Shown here: positions 33,488-44,750 of the stretch, one piece after another
Numbering within the stretch: position 1 is the stretch's first letter
How the letters are laid out: every line of letters starts with the position of its first letter
Origin: Xiphydria camelus
Lineage: Eukaryota; Arthropoda; Insecta; Hymenoptera; Xiphydriidae
Reading direction: 5' to 3'
Assembly (NCBI GenBank): GCA_963678675.1
Contig: OY783193.1
Span: forward strand, 23,305,309 to 23,369,308
Length of the DNA: 64,000 bases
Notes under the pieces: generated by a model
What the model was told of the DNA's origin: nothing
The model's input: only the letters and a program-made list of their open reading frames with translations
Database searches by the model: none
Made by a program: the position numbers and the translations under genes

Positions 33488-34089
33488 TACAGGGTGAGCC
33501 AAATGTATGGAAACGGTGGAATAACTTTCGAGGGAGACATTTTGAAGAAAAATGTTTCAAACAAAACATTTAGGATTTTTCCCTGGCAATCCAATGGTGA
33601 CCTTGAATCTGACCATGAACTCGACCTTGAAGGTCATTCCACGGTCAAGGTCGCTTTTTTAAATGGGAACCCCTATTTTTTATGGCGGATTTGGAAGGAG
33701 CGGAAAATTTGACTTCCGAATATGACCTTTGACGTTGACCTTGGATTCAAGGTAAAGGTCAACGATCAAATAGGAAAGTTTTAGGTTTTTTCCCTGGCCA
33801 TCTAATGGTAACCATGAATCTGACCTTGACCTCGACCTTGAAGTTCATTCCAAGTTCAAGGTATCTTTTTTAATCCGCCATTTCCAAATCCGCCATAAAA
33901 ATAGGGGTTCCCATTTAAAAAAGCGACCTTGACCTTGGAATGACCTTCAAGGTCGAGTTCATGGTCAGATTCAAGGTAACCATTGGATGGCCAGGGAAAA
34001 ATCCTAAATGTTTTGTTTGAAACATTTTTCTTCAAAATGTCTCCCTCGAAAGTTATTCCACCGTTTCCATACATTTGGCTCACCCTGTA
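33488..34089. mobile_element. Foldback element with TACAGGGTG ends inserted in the MTFR-like exon
   Basis: TACAGGGTGAGCCAAATGTA at the left is mirrored by TACATTTGGCTCACCCTGTA at the right. Arms of about 240 bp share GGAATAACTTTCGAGGGAGA and AACATTTAGGATTTTTCCC. Both strands show matching open frames only because the arms are inverted copies. The centre repeats GACCTTGACCTTGGA-type words. Confidence 0.85.
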
Positions 34090-34098
34090 TAATAATAA

Positions 34099-34500
34099 CT
34101 AATTAAAAGATTTAACATTATGATAAAAACGATTACCTACAGTAATTAGCATTGATCCTGAAGCAAGAAATCTTAAAGTTGACAATAATTTCGTTGCTGG
34201 CTGAATTGCTGCATTTCTTTGCGACCTCGTAGCAATGCGATGTCGTATTTGTCCCAATAATCTCTGACAGGTTTGTTTTTGCAAACGAAATCAAGTGAAG
34301 AATTCTACAACCATTGTATTCTTCGAAATAGTCAACTCTGGAATAGTTTTGTATTAGATATTGGTTATAAATTAGTAGGTATAAGTATCCTTTATTTACT
34401 TACCGCGGGCACGTATTTTCCTAAGATTTCTCATTCTTTGTAAGACGTCAATTTCATCATCAGATGATGATTCGAAAACTGGCACATCAATCAACTCTAT
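34099..34500 (-). pseudogene. Harbinger transposase N-terminal remnants
   Basis: Two pieces on the minus strand. At about 34498-34412 an exon-like segment reads VPVFESSSDDEIDVLQRMRN before GTAAGT. At 34284-34099 the frame reads CQRLLGQIRHRIATRSQRNA and AIQPATKLLSTLRFLASGSM. The second part matches the helical region before the DDE domain in HARBI1-like transposases, including the typical 'LLxxLRFxAxGS' motif. A frameshift separates it from preceding transposase-like sequence. The DDE core is absent. Confidence 0.6.
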
Positions 34501-34760
34501 TTCACAACTAATAACAATTATTATGATTCTGTCACGGTTCTGATTCTGTCACGGAAGAATAAAGACGCAAACAAAAAGTTAGGTTATACCGAGGATAGCT
34601 AGCTTATCCAGCGCTGAAACTGCCGGATAAGCTATCCCTGCATTTACAAAGTTTATCCTATTCCAGACTTATACCATCGTGGTAAAACGCTTGCGTATAC
34701 TGGTTATTCTCAGTATAGCGCTATACGGCGTTTATACCGTGTTGGTAAAACCGGCCCTTA

Positions 34761-36804
34761 AGGCTAGTTCAGACACGGCTAGTAATTTAGTCGAGTAGCG
34801 AGTAATTTAGTCGAGTAGCAAGTGATTTAGTCGAGTAGCGAGTAAGTTAGTCGAGTAGCGAGTATCCACTGATCAATAATCGTTCGGACCAGTTTAGTTG
34901 AGTTCAGCGTTAAGAGTGGTATCTCAAAATGGGCAGGCAAAGACGTCGTACGGAATTAAATAACGTTATAAAAAATGTTATAAATATTATTTTGAAAGAG
35001 ATTGAAGAAGAAATATTCAGCAAAGCGACGCCCTTTTGTACTTAATTCGGAACACATAGAATAATACAGGGTGTTCCAATAAAATACGTTATGTATTATA
35101 AGTGTGACTTAGCTCAAAGATTATTTTATTGTATTAGTATACTGGGAATACAAGGAAGATGCTTTCTTTATAACTGCTAAAACCCGAATGAATCCTCGCA
35201 CAGCGTCATCCAGGGCCCGGAGGGCCTGGTCTCCCCCTCGACCCAACGCTATCGCCATCATATAAACATCCTTCGAGTGAGGGGTATCAGGAATACGTTG
35301 ACGGCATTCCCATCGACTCCTTCAAGAAATATTCCTCACACTATGACATATGTATGGCAAATGCGAAACTGCAACGTCTTCGTTGTAGTTTTTTGTATGT
35401 CACTGTATACCAAACCAATATCAGGTTAAAATAATTGTACATGTACAACTTAAAGTTAAGTATATTCAGAATAAATACGGTAATATTTTGGGGTACATAA
35501 GTTTTCGGAGTTACTTCAATAATTAAAACCATCACTTCGAAAGTGGCCTAAGACCAATCAATTATTGATAATGTCCAAGGCAGTGATGGAGGTAATTCTA
35601 ATTAATTAGTATTTAACAAGTTAACTTCATTTTTTGACAATTGCTTTAGTTGAATAATCAGTACGTTTCATTAATCCAGTTAAGAAAAATGTACGCAATA
35701 CACATACTTACAATTAAATATAAAACTTAAAATTTAATAGTAAATTTTATAAATTATTTCCCCACGGGGAAGAATAAAACGACAAGACCATTTAGTTCAG
35801 ATAGTGAAGAGTAATTAGTAACTAATGATTTCAAGGAAAATCGAAAAAGGAAGAGAATTATAGAACAATATTCCTCGTCAGGAGATGAAGATATAGATAA
35901 CAATGGAGAAAAGATTGATGAAACATACATCCAAAAAGTACGAAAAATTGAACGGAATACAGGAAAAAGATATAATATTATACACTCAAACTGCAAACAT
36001 GATTTCTTCAAATCCCTTTCACATACCGCTCGAGTTGCCGTACGAAACGCCGTGGCGACTGAGAGCCATCTCTCGAATGGAAATGATACCCAAAAACCAT
36101 TTTTTTTACATTCCTTTGCAATTTAATTAGACCGTTTATAACGTTTTATGAATTTATTTTGAGATAGAGCTTTCACGCAATGCGAAGAACATGGCGCCAT
36201 CGCATACGCAACGATATATCGTCGTCTGGCACTAAAAGAGTTAAATCAGTCGAATTACACAACGCGGCGATATGACTGAGATCGAAAGTAACTTCAAGTT
36301 AAAGGACTTGTACTTGATTGCACTATGTACGTTAACGTTCCGCGAAACAGATTGACTCGATGATGATTCGTAGTACAACGCGGTTTATCCCTGGTCATCG
36401 ATTGAATTCGACATTCCTCCCTTTAAACCGGCTCGGCATTCGCGTACATGCAGTGCCCCGTCCAGTGGGCCCATTGGAGTAAATGGGTATTGCGAAAAGC
36501 GGCTCGCGACGATCCGTACCGTAATTACCTCCCGAGAAAGGTCGAACCGTGGTAGGGGACTCTACTCGACCGTCAAAATAGAATCAGATGGATCCAGTTG
36601 ACTAAACTACTATACTAAACTACTCTACTAAATTTTACTGTCCGCACGCACTAAATTACTAAATTACTCGCTACTCGACTAAATTACTAGCCGTGTCTGA
36701 ACTAGGCATAAAATCTTACTCTACTAATTTTTACTGTCCGCACACACTAAATTACTAAATTACTCGCTACTCGACTAAATTACTAGCCGTGTCTGAACTA
36801 GCCT
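34761..36804. mobile_element. TTA-flanked TIR element abutting the previous one
   Basis: Starts AGGCTAGTTCAGACACGGCT and ends with the complement AGCCGTGTCTGAACTAGCCT. TTA precedes the left end (34758-34760) and follows the right end (36805-36807). The TIR is followed on both sides by iterations of AATTTAGTCGAGTAGCGAGT. Inside lie a short ORF beginning MGRQRRRTELNNVIKNVINI (about 34930-35045) and another open segment near 35755-36120 (KRKRIIEQYSSSGDEDIDNN) with one stop. Both are compatible with a decayed accessory protein. The shared TTA indicates insertion next to, or at the target site of, 31438-34757. Confidence 0.7.
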
Positions 36805-37615
36805 TTAGACTTGAACTGGGCACTGCGGTTACATGTGTATGTGTAGGCCGGCACTTGAGTAAAGGTACTTTGACGTAAACGTGCACGTGGTTCGGAATTT
36901 TAACGATTTTTATATATTTTGTTAATGTTAGAATTATTAACTTGAAGTTGGCATGGGGCAAAATGTATCTAAATCAGAGCGGCAGTGAATGTGTTAAAGT
37001 TCTTTATTTGTTTATTTATTTCTTTTTACTTTAAAAAATACTTTTTTGTAATATCAACCCCCCGTCAACCCCCCCGCCAACCACCCGTTCCGAACACCAC
37101 GCCCCGAACACCGTTAACCTCGTATTTGACACTTAGTGACAAAAAATAGAATTCATCATTCGGGCGTTCGCGCCGTTTTTAACTCGTGTGGTTGCCGCAC
37201 TCGCTTCGCTCGTGCGGCAAACTTCACACTCGCGTTAGAAACGGCGCTTCACGTCCTCATAACGAAAATAACTATTTCAGTTCTCGGATTTTGACTCGGG
37301 AAGACCAACTCCTGCTCGAGATTCAATAGACATTGATAATACAACGCCATTCCGACTGGTTATTGACATAAGGGTTAACAATATAAAAATGCCGGTGATT
37401 TGTTGTGCAGATGGACTATTAGATACTTAGTTTTGATGTGTGATTGTTTTATTTTGCGTATCTCAATCGCCGTGCACGAGCGCTATAGCGGAGCGTCGTA
37501 ATACGTTGCACGCGCGCGCGTTGCAAGTATTGTGGTTCAATATGAGTGATTGTGACAATCGAATCGGTTGTGTGGGTGTATAAAACACCAAAAAATATAT
37601 AATAACATATAATAT
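36805..37615 (+). other. Intronic stretch with fragments of dispersed repeats
   Basis: Contains a TTTCAGTTCTCGGATTTTGA block at 37277-37296 shared with 29500 and a CGCACTCGCTTCGCTCGTGCG hairpin-like patch near 37196. No gene is supported. Confidence 0.5.
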
Positions 37616-38160
37616 AAAACAGTTTTTATAGAAAAATTGTTAGATGTGAAACATCGAAATTCTTCTTTGTAGAAAGTATGCGATAGGAAGGATGGACCAC
37701 GCGTCCGTCGAAAGAACACGTGCGCCAGTGCGCATTTGTATTTATGACTGTAAACTATTAAACGGTACGAACCATTGTGTCTAATTCAAAAAGCGCATTT
37801 AGTTTACTCTCTCTTAACTCTGCCATCGGTCGCTATTCCGTTTCGCGTTAAACGGAATTCGACACAACGGTTCGTACCGTTTAACCCTTTCGCTGCGAAC
37901 AGCGCCTTTAGGCGCCGTTCATTTGTTATCAGTAACTGCTCAATAATGCCCATTAAATCGTTTGTTTTCGACGCGTTTCGACGCAATTCATTTCTGAGCG
38001 CTCCGCAGCGCGAAAGGGTTAATAGTATCACAATTATAAATACAAATGCGCACTGGTGCACGTGTTCTTTCGACGGACGCGTGGTCCATTCTTCCTATCG
38101 CATACTTTCTACTAAGAATTTCGATGTTTCACATCTAACAATTTTTCTATAAAAACTGTT
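37616..38160. mobile_element. Foldback family E, copy 1
   Basis: Arms carry AAAACAGTTTTTATAGAAAA, GATGTGAAACATCGAAATTC, GGAAGGATGGACCACGCGTC and CAGTGCGCATTTGTATTTAT with their complements. The centre has an inverted AACGGTACGAACC pair plus a CCTTTCGCTGCGAACAGCGC insert. Other copies are at 59269-59661 and 60408-60720. Confidence 0.85.
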
Positions 38161-38169
38161 TCTATGTTT

Positions 38170-39680
38170 CCTGTACTAGACGCGGAGTTCACTACGGTTT
38201 TTTATTAATTGTTCTTTATAAATTTAACACCTTCACTACGGATGGCACGGATGCGTGCCACACCGAGACTTTAAACAGTGCGCGTGGCACGGATTCGTGA
38301 TGTGTGCACGTTCTCATATTACATGCCGGTCCGAACTGAACACTGGTCCGAGGGGGACATACGTTGACGAGCGTGTAGCATACGTATCGGGACTTTTTAT
38401 CTCATACATTTTTTTCGTATATGAGCCTAATATTAATTTTGTTATAAATACTTTCGTAATGTCGAGATATTTTACTATATACACATATGTGTAAGAAAAA
38501 GGTAGTAACACTGATTTGAATACTTGTATAATCAGTAAAGTAATGACAGCATTACTTCATTCTATTACATTGTCTCATTCATAAATACCAATGTTCCATT
38601 CAACACGACCAATTTGTGAAAGAGAGAAAATGCGCTTTTCTAAAAAATAAAATTTAAGACAAGTAAACATAGTGAAGAGCTTATTTTACCACATATTGTT
38701 ATAGTCAGATAAGTAACTTATCAATTGTTGCCAATTAGGCCTAGAATCATTGTTTATGTTATTTGCTATCTTGTCCTATAAAAAATGTCCCTTTCATCCC
38801 ATATCTCCCCTATAACGTACGGGTTGAACACGATTAATTTTTAACTAGAACTGGCTTAAAGTATATTAAAGATTGAAGAACTTATAGTTTTCACGCGGGG
38901 TGCGTGATGTATATAACCTCCGTATCTTAGGAAGGAAGAAAGTTTTCCTAGGTTCACTATGCATTGATCTGTGTTTCTATAATAGAATGCTAAGAGAAGA
39001 AGGCATCAGTTGACTGAGACATCTGACTATTGATAAAAAATATAAATCTACCAAAAATATACATCTAAAAATACTCAAAGGTGTCTAGACTCAGTTAGAC
39101 TATTTTCCATGGATTTATTATAGAATGAGGTCAAATTTCAAGGATTATTTAGATTTTATTAATTGGAGTCACATTAAAGTTATATAAAGAAACAAACGCC
39201 ACCAAAATCGCTTTATTATTACAAAAAATACTACCGTGAGTTCTTAAAAGGGATAGAAGAAAGTAGTACAGTAGTAGAATACGTGTTAATACTGGCTGAA
39301 TGTGACAGCTTGTTATACATCGTGTACCGCAAAAAAATATGAGTTCCACAAAAAAAATAAAGGTGATAAAAAAAGGTCCCTCTGTAATTTTGACACGGTT
39401 TTTAACATACCTTGTGCTAATTTTAGTAAAAATTTGATCGTGAACAACTCGTATGTTATGCATCTATAATGGCACTTAATTGTTGTCGATTTTGCCAAAT
39501 TTCTTTATGAATACAATTCTTTTTCCTAGTTTGGAAATATGTTCAATAAAAAGCGTGTATCTTTACGATAAGGAAACCCTAGTAAGATTTATTTCTAGCG
39601 GGTATAGGATTCAAGATATATATGATTAAATATCTCTCAAAACATGCAGACTGGGAGCAAATAGTTATAGGTTTCTTCCT
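38170..39680 (+). other. Intronic stretch without a supported gene
   Basis: AT-rich. A short GGCACGGATGCGTGCCA palindrome occurs near 38243. Open frames here show no recognisable domain and no partner copy in the window. Confidence 0.5.
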
Positions 39681-39681
39681 A

Positions 39682-39826
39682 TACTGAATGTCGCACGGAA
39701 AACCGATCAGGTGGGGGCCTTCTGAATTTCTTAATAAATCAATCGAGCATCGTCCAAGCAGTGCCGGATTCAAATTCAGAAGGCCCCCACCTGATCGGTT
39801 TCCCATGCGACATTTGGTAGTATCGT
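39682..39826. mobile_element. Hairpin repeat related to the 14.6-kb block
   Basis: ACTGAATGTCGCACGGAAAA pairs with TTTCCCATGCGACATTTGGT. Inner stems are ACCGATCAGGTGGGGGCCTT / AAGGCCCCCACCTGATCGGT. Nearly the same sequence forms the centre of the foldback at 14327-15047. Confidence 0.8.
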
Positions 39827-40207
39827 AGCAATCAACATTCAAAAGAGTTTTAATATCACTGATTCCTTTCCAGAAATCTGCCCGCTTGGTATGGAATGCC
39901 CTATATATGGGGCATTCCGCATATAACCGATCACGTTCTGATCTGACCATTTTTAATTACGTCTACTTTTTAAAAAAAATAGTCCTCGATAAAATAAACC
40001 TTCATTTTTAAAAAAATTTTTTCACCAACACTTTCTTGAATTATAAAATAATGAAACATTGAGGAAAAATGAGTCTACCCGAACTTCCGATAAAAAATAC
40101 TATCGACAAAAACAATGAGTGATTTCTTTTCATCTTGAAGTGCTCTATATGACGAAAAAATGAAAAATAATATCTTATGCCATTAGGTGGAAATCCGAGG
40201 TTTTTTC

Positions 40208-40303
40208 AGACTGTGTTTAATTAGGTCGTAACACGAGGCATAGTGAGGGGACGAGGCTCGCCGAAGTCTATTCATGCCTCGTGTTACGACCTAAACACAG
40301 TCT
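40208..40303. repeat. Hairpin around TTAGGTCGTAACACGAGGCA
   Basis: AGACTGTGTTTAATTAGGTC and GACCTAAACACAGTCT form the outer stem. GTAACACGAGGCAT / ATGCCTCGTGTTAC forms the inner stem. MITE-sized, in the left portion of the outer element. Confidence 0.8.
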
Positions 40304-41749
40304 TAAAAATCCGAGGATTTTTCAGCCGAATGACATATACTATTTTTTCTTTCGAATGCCCATTTCTCAAAACAAAACAAATAGAAGTATACATGGCTCA
40401 TTTCACGTTGCGTTTATCAGCTTGAAAAAAGGATCCGCTTCGAACTAAGCAATCTTTTAACAGCCTACGGACTCCCGATCGGTGTCACGCGGGAGAAACG
40501 TCGTCTTACAGTCTAAAAATAGGCTGGAAAAAGCCTCGAAATGGGCACGAGTGAGGAAAAATATTTTTACATAATTGTGGATCCATAAATGAAAAAAAAT
40601 TTAATTTTGTTGAAATACGTATCGTTTGTTCTTTCCGGCTGTCTTATAAAAAAATCGTAATTTAATGACGAAAATTTTAAGCCATCGTTCATCGTGGAAA
40701 AATTTTTTTTTTCCATTTTTTTCATCGGGATAATGAAGTACCTACCATTCGGCTATACAGGGTGTCCCTAAATATCACGTACAAACGGAAGGAGGTAATT
40801 CTTTGGCTTATTTCATGACTAAAAGTTCAGATAAACATAGGCCCGTAAAAGCTTCGTCACTGATCTACAGGGTGTTGAAATTTCAAAATTTTTTTAGATA
40901 ACGCGGTTTTTGTAGCAATGATTTATGACAGTAAGAAAAATCTAAATAATAAACATAACAAAACAACGTTACAAAAACTGCTGAAACTGGCCTTATCCAA
41001 CCCTTACACATGCCTCCGCTCTTCTTCTCATTGATTCCCCGACTCTTTGGAACATTCTCGGAGTATTTCTTACGGTTTTTTCTCGATAACGGTGGCAGAT
41101 ACGAAAAAACTACAAGAGACCAAAAAGATTGTAAACAAAACAGAAAATTTATTTTGTATTTTAGAATCTACCATATAGTCGTCAGGTATTTTGAGGTCGA
41201 AAAAATTCCTACAAAAGGTTTTATTGGCTAAATCTGTTCATTGAGAGGTCAATATGTAAAAATAGAAAAATAATACTCGAACTCGTCCCGGAACCGATTG
41301 TTTAAATAAGTGAAATGGACGCTTTTTAGGTTTTTTATGAATAACTCGAAAAATATCAATTTTAGAATAAAAATAGTTATTATCAGTTTTATTCCTTGAT
41401 AAATTTTCTACAAAAACGTTTCTACACTTTTTTACATCCGACCAATAGTTTACGAGATACGGCTCTCGAATCGCGTGAAATTTTGTGGGGCTTCCGTATT
41501 TTTAAGTAATATACACATTCAGGTTTTATCAACGTCCATATGAAGCAGTAAAATTTATTATAATATAAAACAAGGCAGAACTTGTTGATTTTCAATTAAA
41601 AATTAATCTGAAGCAAAAAATTTGGAAACATGAATACTTTTTTTGTTAAAAATACATTTAAATCGGTAAAATAAATTTGTTGTTACATATTTCAATTTTT
41701 TCTTCTTTTGGGAGCTGGTGAACGAAGGTTTGAATGAGAATCACTCTCA

Positions 41750-42768
41750 TCTGTACTTGCTTCTTCTTCTTCTATTTCCACGGAAAGGAATTATTCAACA
41801 TCGATGTCTATCAACTCATCGATTTCTTCTTGAAAATGTCAATATTGTTATCAGTATTAGAGCAGCTTTTCCCTTGGCAATTTAGACAGATCAGGAAACA
41901 CTGCAACCCAACTTTGCGGCAGCTACAGTTGCCTGTGTGTGTGTACAGCCTTTAAAATATTTACAGCAAATGGTTTGTAACAATTCTTCTGGGGCAGCAG
42001 GAGAAGTGGTGGTACAGGGTAGTAAGCTATTCACTGTTCCTCTCCAACCCCAATCGGTTGGATTCAAATGATTACCACTCCAGCTTTGGATTTGGTGATA
42101 TACCCGGAGAGCATGTAGCCTTGTAGCATCTCGAGTTGAAGGTAAAAATGCCAAATTAAATGAATTTTTGGGGGAAGCTTTTGCGAAACACTGAAACCGA
42201 AATTGATCCAAATACATTAGAGTATTTTTTTAGCTCTATATGAAGCCAAAATTAATTTTTGAGCTGCAAAATCGAGGTGATCGGGATGAGAGTGTGTACA
42301 AAGAAACTGTGAGATAATTTTCTGCAGATCATTATCATTTTCTAATAACTTGACGTGTTTTATTTGTCCCATTCGAAAAAAAGCTGAAGTTGTGTCACAA
42401 CCACTGAAAGCGTAGAAGAACAGAAGGAACTTGCGAATCGATAGAAATTGAAAACTTTCAGTTGTATATAATTTCTCTTAAGCTTTTCCTTTACTCGGTT
42501 TTAAGAAGTAGATATTTTCATGAACAGGGTCAAGCCCTGTCATAAGAACTAATAAATTGATGCCTTTTCACCAATAATTACCACAGCTTCGTAATTTTGT
42601 GCTATTTCTTTAGCAGAAGTAACTATCAAATTATCTGCATCTTCGTATGCTTGTTTGGTAGTAAAACCCGCACTGCCGAGTTTATCATTCAATGCTGTAA
42701 TGAGTCTGCTTTTATTAGTGTCATTACTCAAAAATTTATCTTGTGAAACCGTCACTTTCATTATTAAA
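41750..42768 (-). pseudogene. Decayed element protein, C-terminal half ('GCDTTSAF' family)
   Basis: On the minus strand the order is VTVSQDKFLSNDTNKSRLI, then DADNLIVTSA, a stop near 42549, LFFYAFSGCDTTSAFFRMGQ, a one-base frameshift at about 42215, a W-rich segment with HALRVYHQIQSW and TDWGWRGTVNSLLP, and finally Cys-rich ICLNCQGKSCSN. This order (KFLSN, 'GCDTTSAF', 'GW', Cys-rich end) is one I recall as a large uncharacterised family of arthropod and cnidarian element proteins. Its biochemical role is not known to me. At least one stop and one frameshift make it non-functional. Confidence 0.6.
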
Positions 42769-44212
42769 TCTATATATATAAAAATGAATGTTTGTCTGTC
42801 TGTCTGTCTGTATGTCTCGTATGCCTTTCTAAACCGTTCATCCGATTGCGATGAAATTTTGGGAAATGGTTGGACGCATGCCTGCGATGGTTTCTGAGTT
42901 AGTAAATCTTATATAGGGTGTTCAAAAAGTCCCGGTACGGCCGATTATCTCAGCGGGAAAACATTTTAGAGAAAAATGTTTAATACAAAACTTTAAGGAT
43001 TTTCCCTTGGCTACCCAGTGGTCGTATTGGATTTGACCTTGACCGTGACCTTTAAGGTAATATCAAATGCCTTCCTAAACCGTTCATCCGATTGCGATGA
43101 AACTTTGGGGAATGGTTGGACGCATGCCCGCGAAGGTTTCTTATTGTTAGTAAATCTTATAAAAGGTGTTCAAAAAGTACCGGTACTGATGATTATTATG
43201 CCTTTCTAAACCGTTCATCCGATTGCGATGAAAAGTTGGGGAATGGTTGGACGCATGTCCGCGAAGGTTTCTGAGCTAGTAAATCTTATAAAAGGTGTTC
43301 AAAAAGTACTGGTACTGATGATTATTATGCCTTCCTAAACCGTTCATCCGATTGCGATGAAAAGTTGGGGAATGGTTGCACGCATGCCCGCAAAGGTTTT
43401 TGAGTTAGTAAATCTTATACAGGGTGTTCAAAAAGTACCGGTACGGATGATTATTATGTCTTCCTAAACCGTTCATCCGATTGCGATGAAAATTTAGGGA
43501 ACAGTTGGACGCATATCCGCGAAGGTTTGAGTTAGTAAATCTTATACAGGGTGTTCAAAAAGTACAGGTACGGATGATTATTTGCCTTCCTAAACCGTTC
43601 ATCCGATTGCGATGAAACTTTGGGGAATGGTTGGAGGCATGCCCGCGAAGGTTTCTGAATTAGTAAATCTTATAAAAGGTGTTCAAAAAGTACCGGTGCT
43701 GATGATTATTATGCCTTCCTAAACCGTTCATCCGATTGCGATGAAAAGTTGGGAAATGTTTGGACGCATGCCCGCGAAGGTTTCTGAGTTAGTAAATCTT
43801 ATACAGGGTGTTCAAAAAGTACCGGTACGGATGATTATTATGCCTTCCTAAACCGTTCATCCGATTGCGATGAAAATTTGGGGAACATTTGGACGCATAT
43901 CCGCGAAGGTTTCTGAGTTAGTAAATCTTATACATGGTGTTCAAAAAGTTGAACTATACTTGACCTAAATTTGACCTCCGCTGACAATAAAGGTAACATG
44001 AAAAAAATGGTCAATGACACATTTGAACGTGAAAAAAAATTAATTTGACCTTGTTATAACCTTGAAGGTCATGGTCAAGGTCAAATCCAATATGACCATT
44101 GCGTAGCCCGGGAAAAATACTAAAAGTTTTGTATTAAAAATGTATTTAAACAATGGTGGACGGACAAAATCAATCCACAATCCACCCGTGCGAAGCCGGG
44201 ACGGGCTGCTAG
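42769..44212 (+). mobile_element. Non-autonomous Helitron
   Basis: Starts TCTATATATATAAAAATG and ends GGGCTGCTAG, the TC...CTRR termini of Helitrons, inserted between A and T without target duplication. A CCCGT/ACGGG stem lies just inside the 3' end. Excision in silico joins ATTAAA to TCAAATATAAG and puts two parts of the interrupted minus-strand ORF into one frame (SVDLIFD before, MKVTVSQDKF after). No Rep/helicase is encoded, so it depended on an autonomous relative. Confidence 0.88.
42823..43960 (+). repeat. Tandem array of about 129-bp units inside the Helitron
   Basis: Eight occurrences of CTAAACCGTTCATCCGATTG start near 42829, 43075, 43206, 43335, 43465, 43591, 43719 and 43848. Most units also carry GTTGGACGCATGCCCGCGAA, GAGTTAGTAAATCTTATA and AGGGTGTTCAAAAAGTACCG. 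The first interval is longer (about 245 bases), with a GACCTTGACC-rich insert. Confidence 0.85.
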
Positions 44213-44750
44213 TCAAATATAAGATCCACCGAGGTTTGTTTCTGCGGTCTTCTCAATCGTTCAGCGTATTTCGTGCTTTCCATATGGGCATCATGTGGGT
44301 ATCCATCGAAGACAATATTACGCTGTGAGGTTGAAAATGCCCTTGCATGTATTGCACATACATATTCGTGATTTCTTCGAAAGTTTCATTCTGTTGCCAT
44401 AGTACCCGATGAAGAAGGTATCCACCATCCACAACATGTATCGTTTTATTAACTGGTAATTGAGTATTGGATGGTGTGAAATATTCTTATAAAGTAGACT
44501 TCTTTGTTTTGCGCATACCTAATTCATCAAATAATGATAAAGGATACGGTGCCAATTCATAGTCAAAGGAATTTTTTAATTGCTCATTTGACTTTTTCGT
44601 CGGCGAAATCCGTTGGAATAATAACAGAGGGTTTACTGACACAGTCTCATTATTAACTTTAATTGACGTTTTCATCGTAGAAAGTGGTTTCACCCTAGCG
44701 TTTCTGGCTAGTTTGACACTTCCAAAATTTTTTCCAACAATTGTCTGCAT
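44213..44750 (-). pseudogene. Decayed element protein, N-terminal part
   Basis: The minus strand is open from about 44750: KNFGSVKLARNARVKPLSTM, then KLSLF-like and FDELGMRKTKKSTL to a TAA. It then continues in frame as HVVDGGYLLHRVLWQQNETF and NMYVQYMQGHF. After a frameshift it reads VFDGYPHDAHMESTKYAERL and SVDLIFD up to the Helitron. It is the upstream part of the protein remnant at 41750-42768, on the same strand and in the same family order ('VFDGY' before 'VTVSQDKFLS'). Confidence 0.55.

Larger units (their letters stand above)
31438..34757 (-). mobile_element. PIF/Harbinger-like element with gene fragment inside
   Basis: GGGCCGGTTTTACCAA begins at 31438, and its inverted match ends at 34757. 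TTA flanks both sides (31435-31437 and 34758-34760), the target duplication expected for PIF/Harbinger. Subterminal arms also match: both carry a CAGTATAACCTAACTTTTTG-like or CGGTATAACC block and an exon-like GTACCCGTTTTTGAATC or GTGCCAGTTTTCGAATC segment in inverted orientation. The right arm has Harbinger-transposase-like coding remnants. The middle (about 32110-33487) is unrelated to these arms and includes two exons of a mitochondrial fission regulator-like gene. A (TC)n tract, the 200-base gap and a foldback element also lie inside. Non-autonomous as it stands. Confidence 0.65.

Noticed and set aside
33479..34083. 77- and 75-codon frames on opposite strands in the foldback element
   Set aside because: They are the same sequence read from the two inverted arms, so the similarity reflects DNA duplication.
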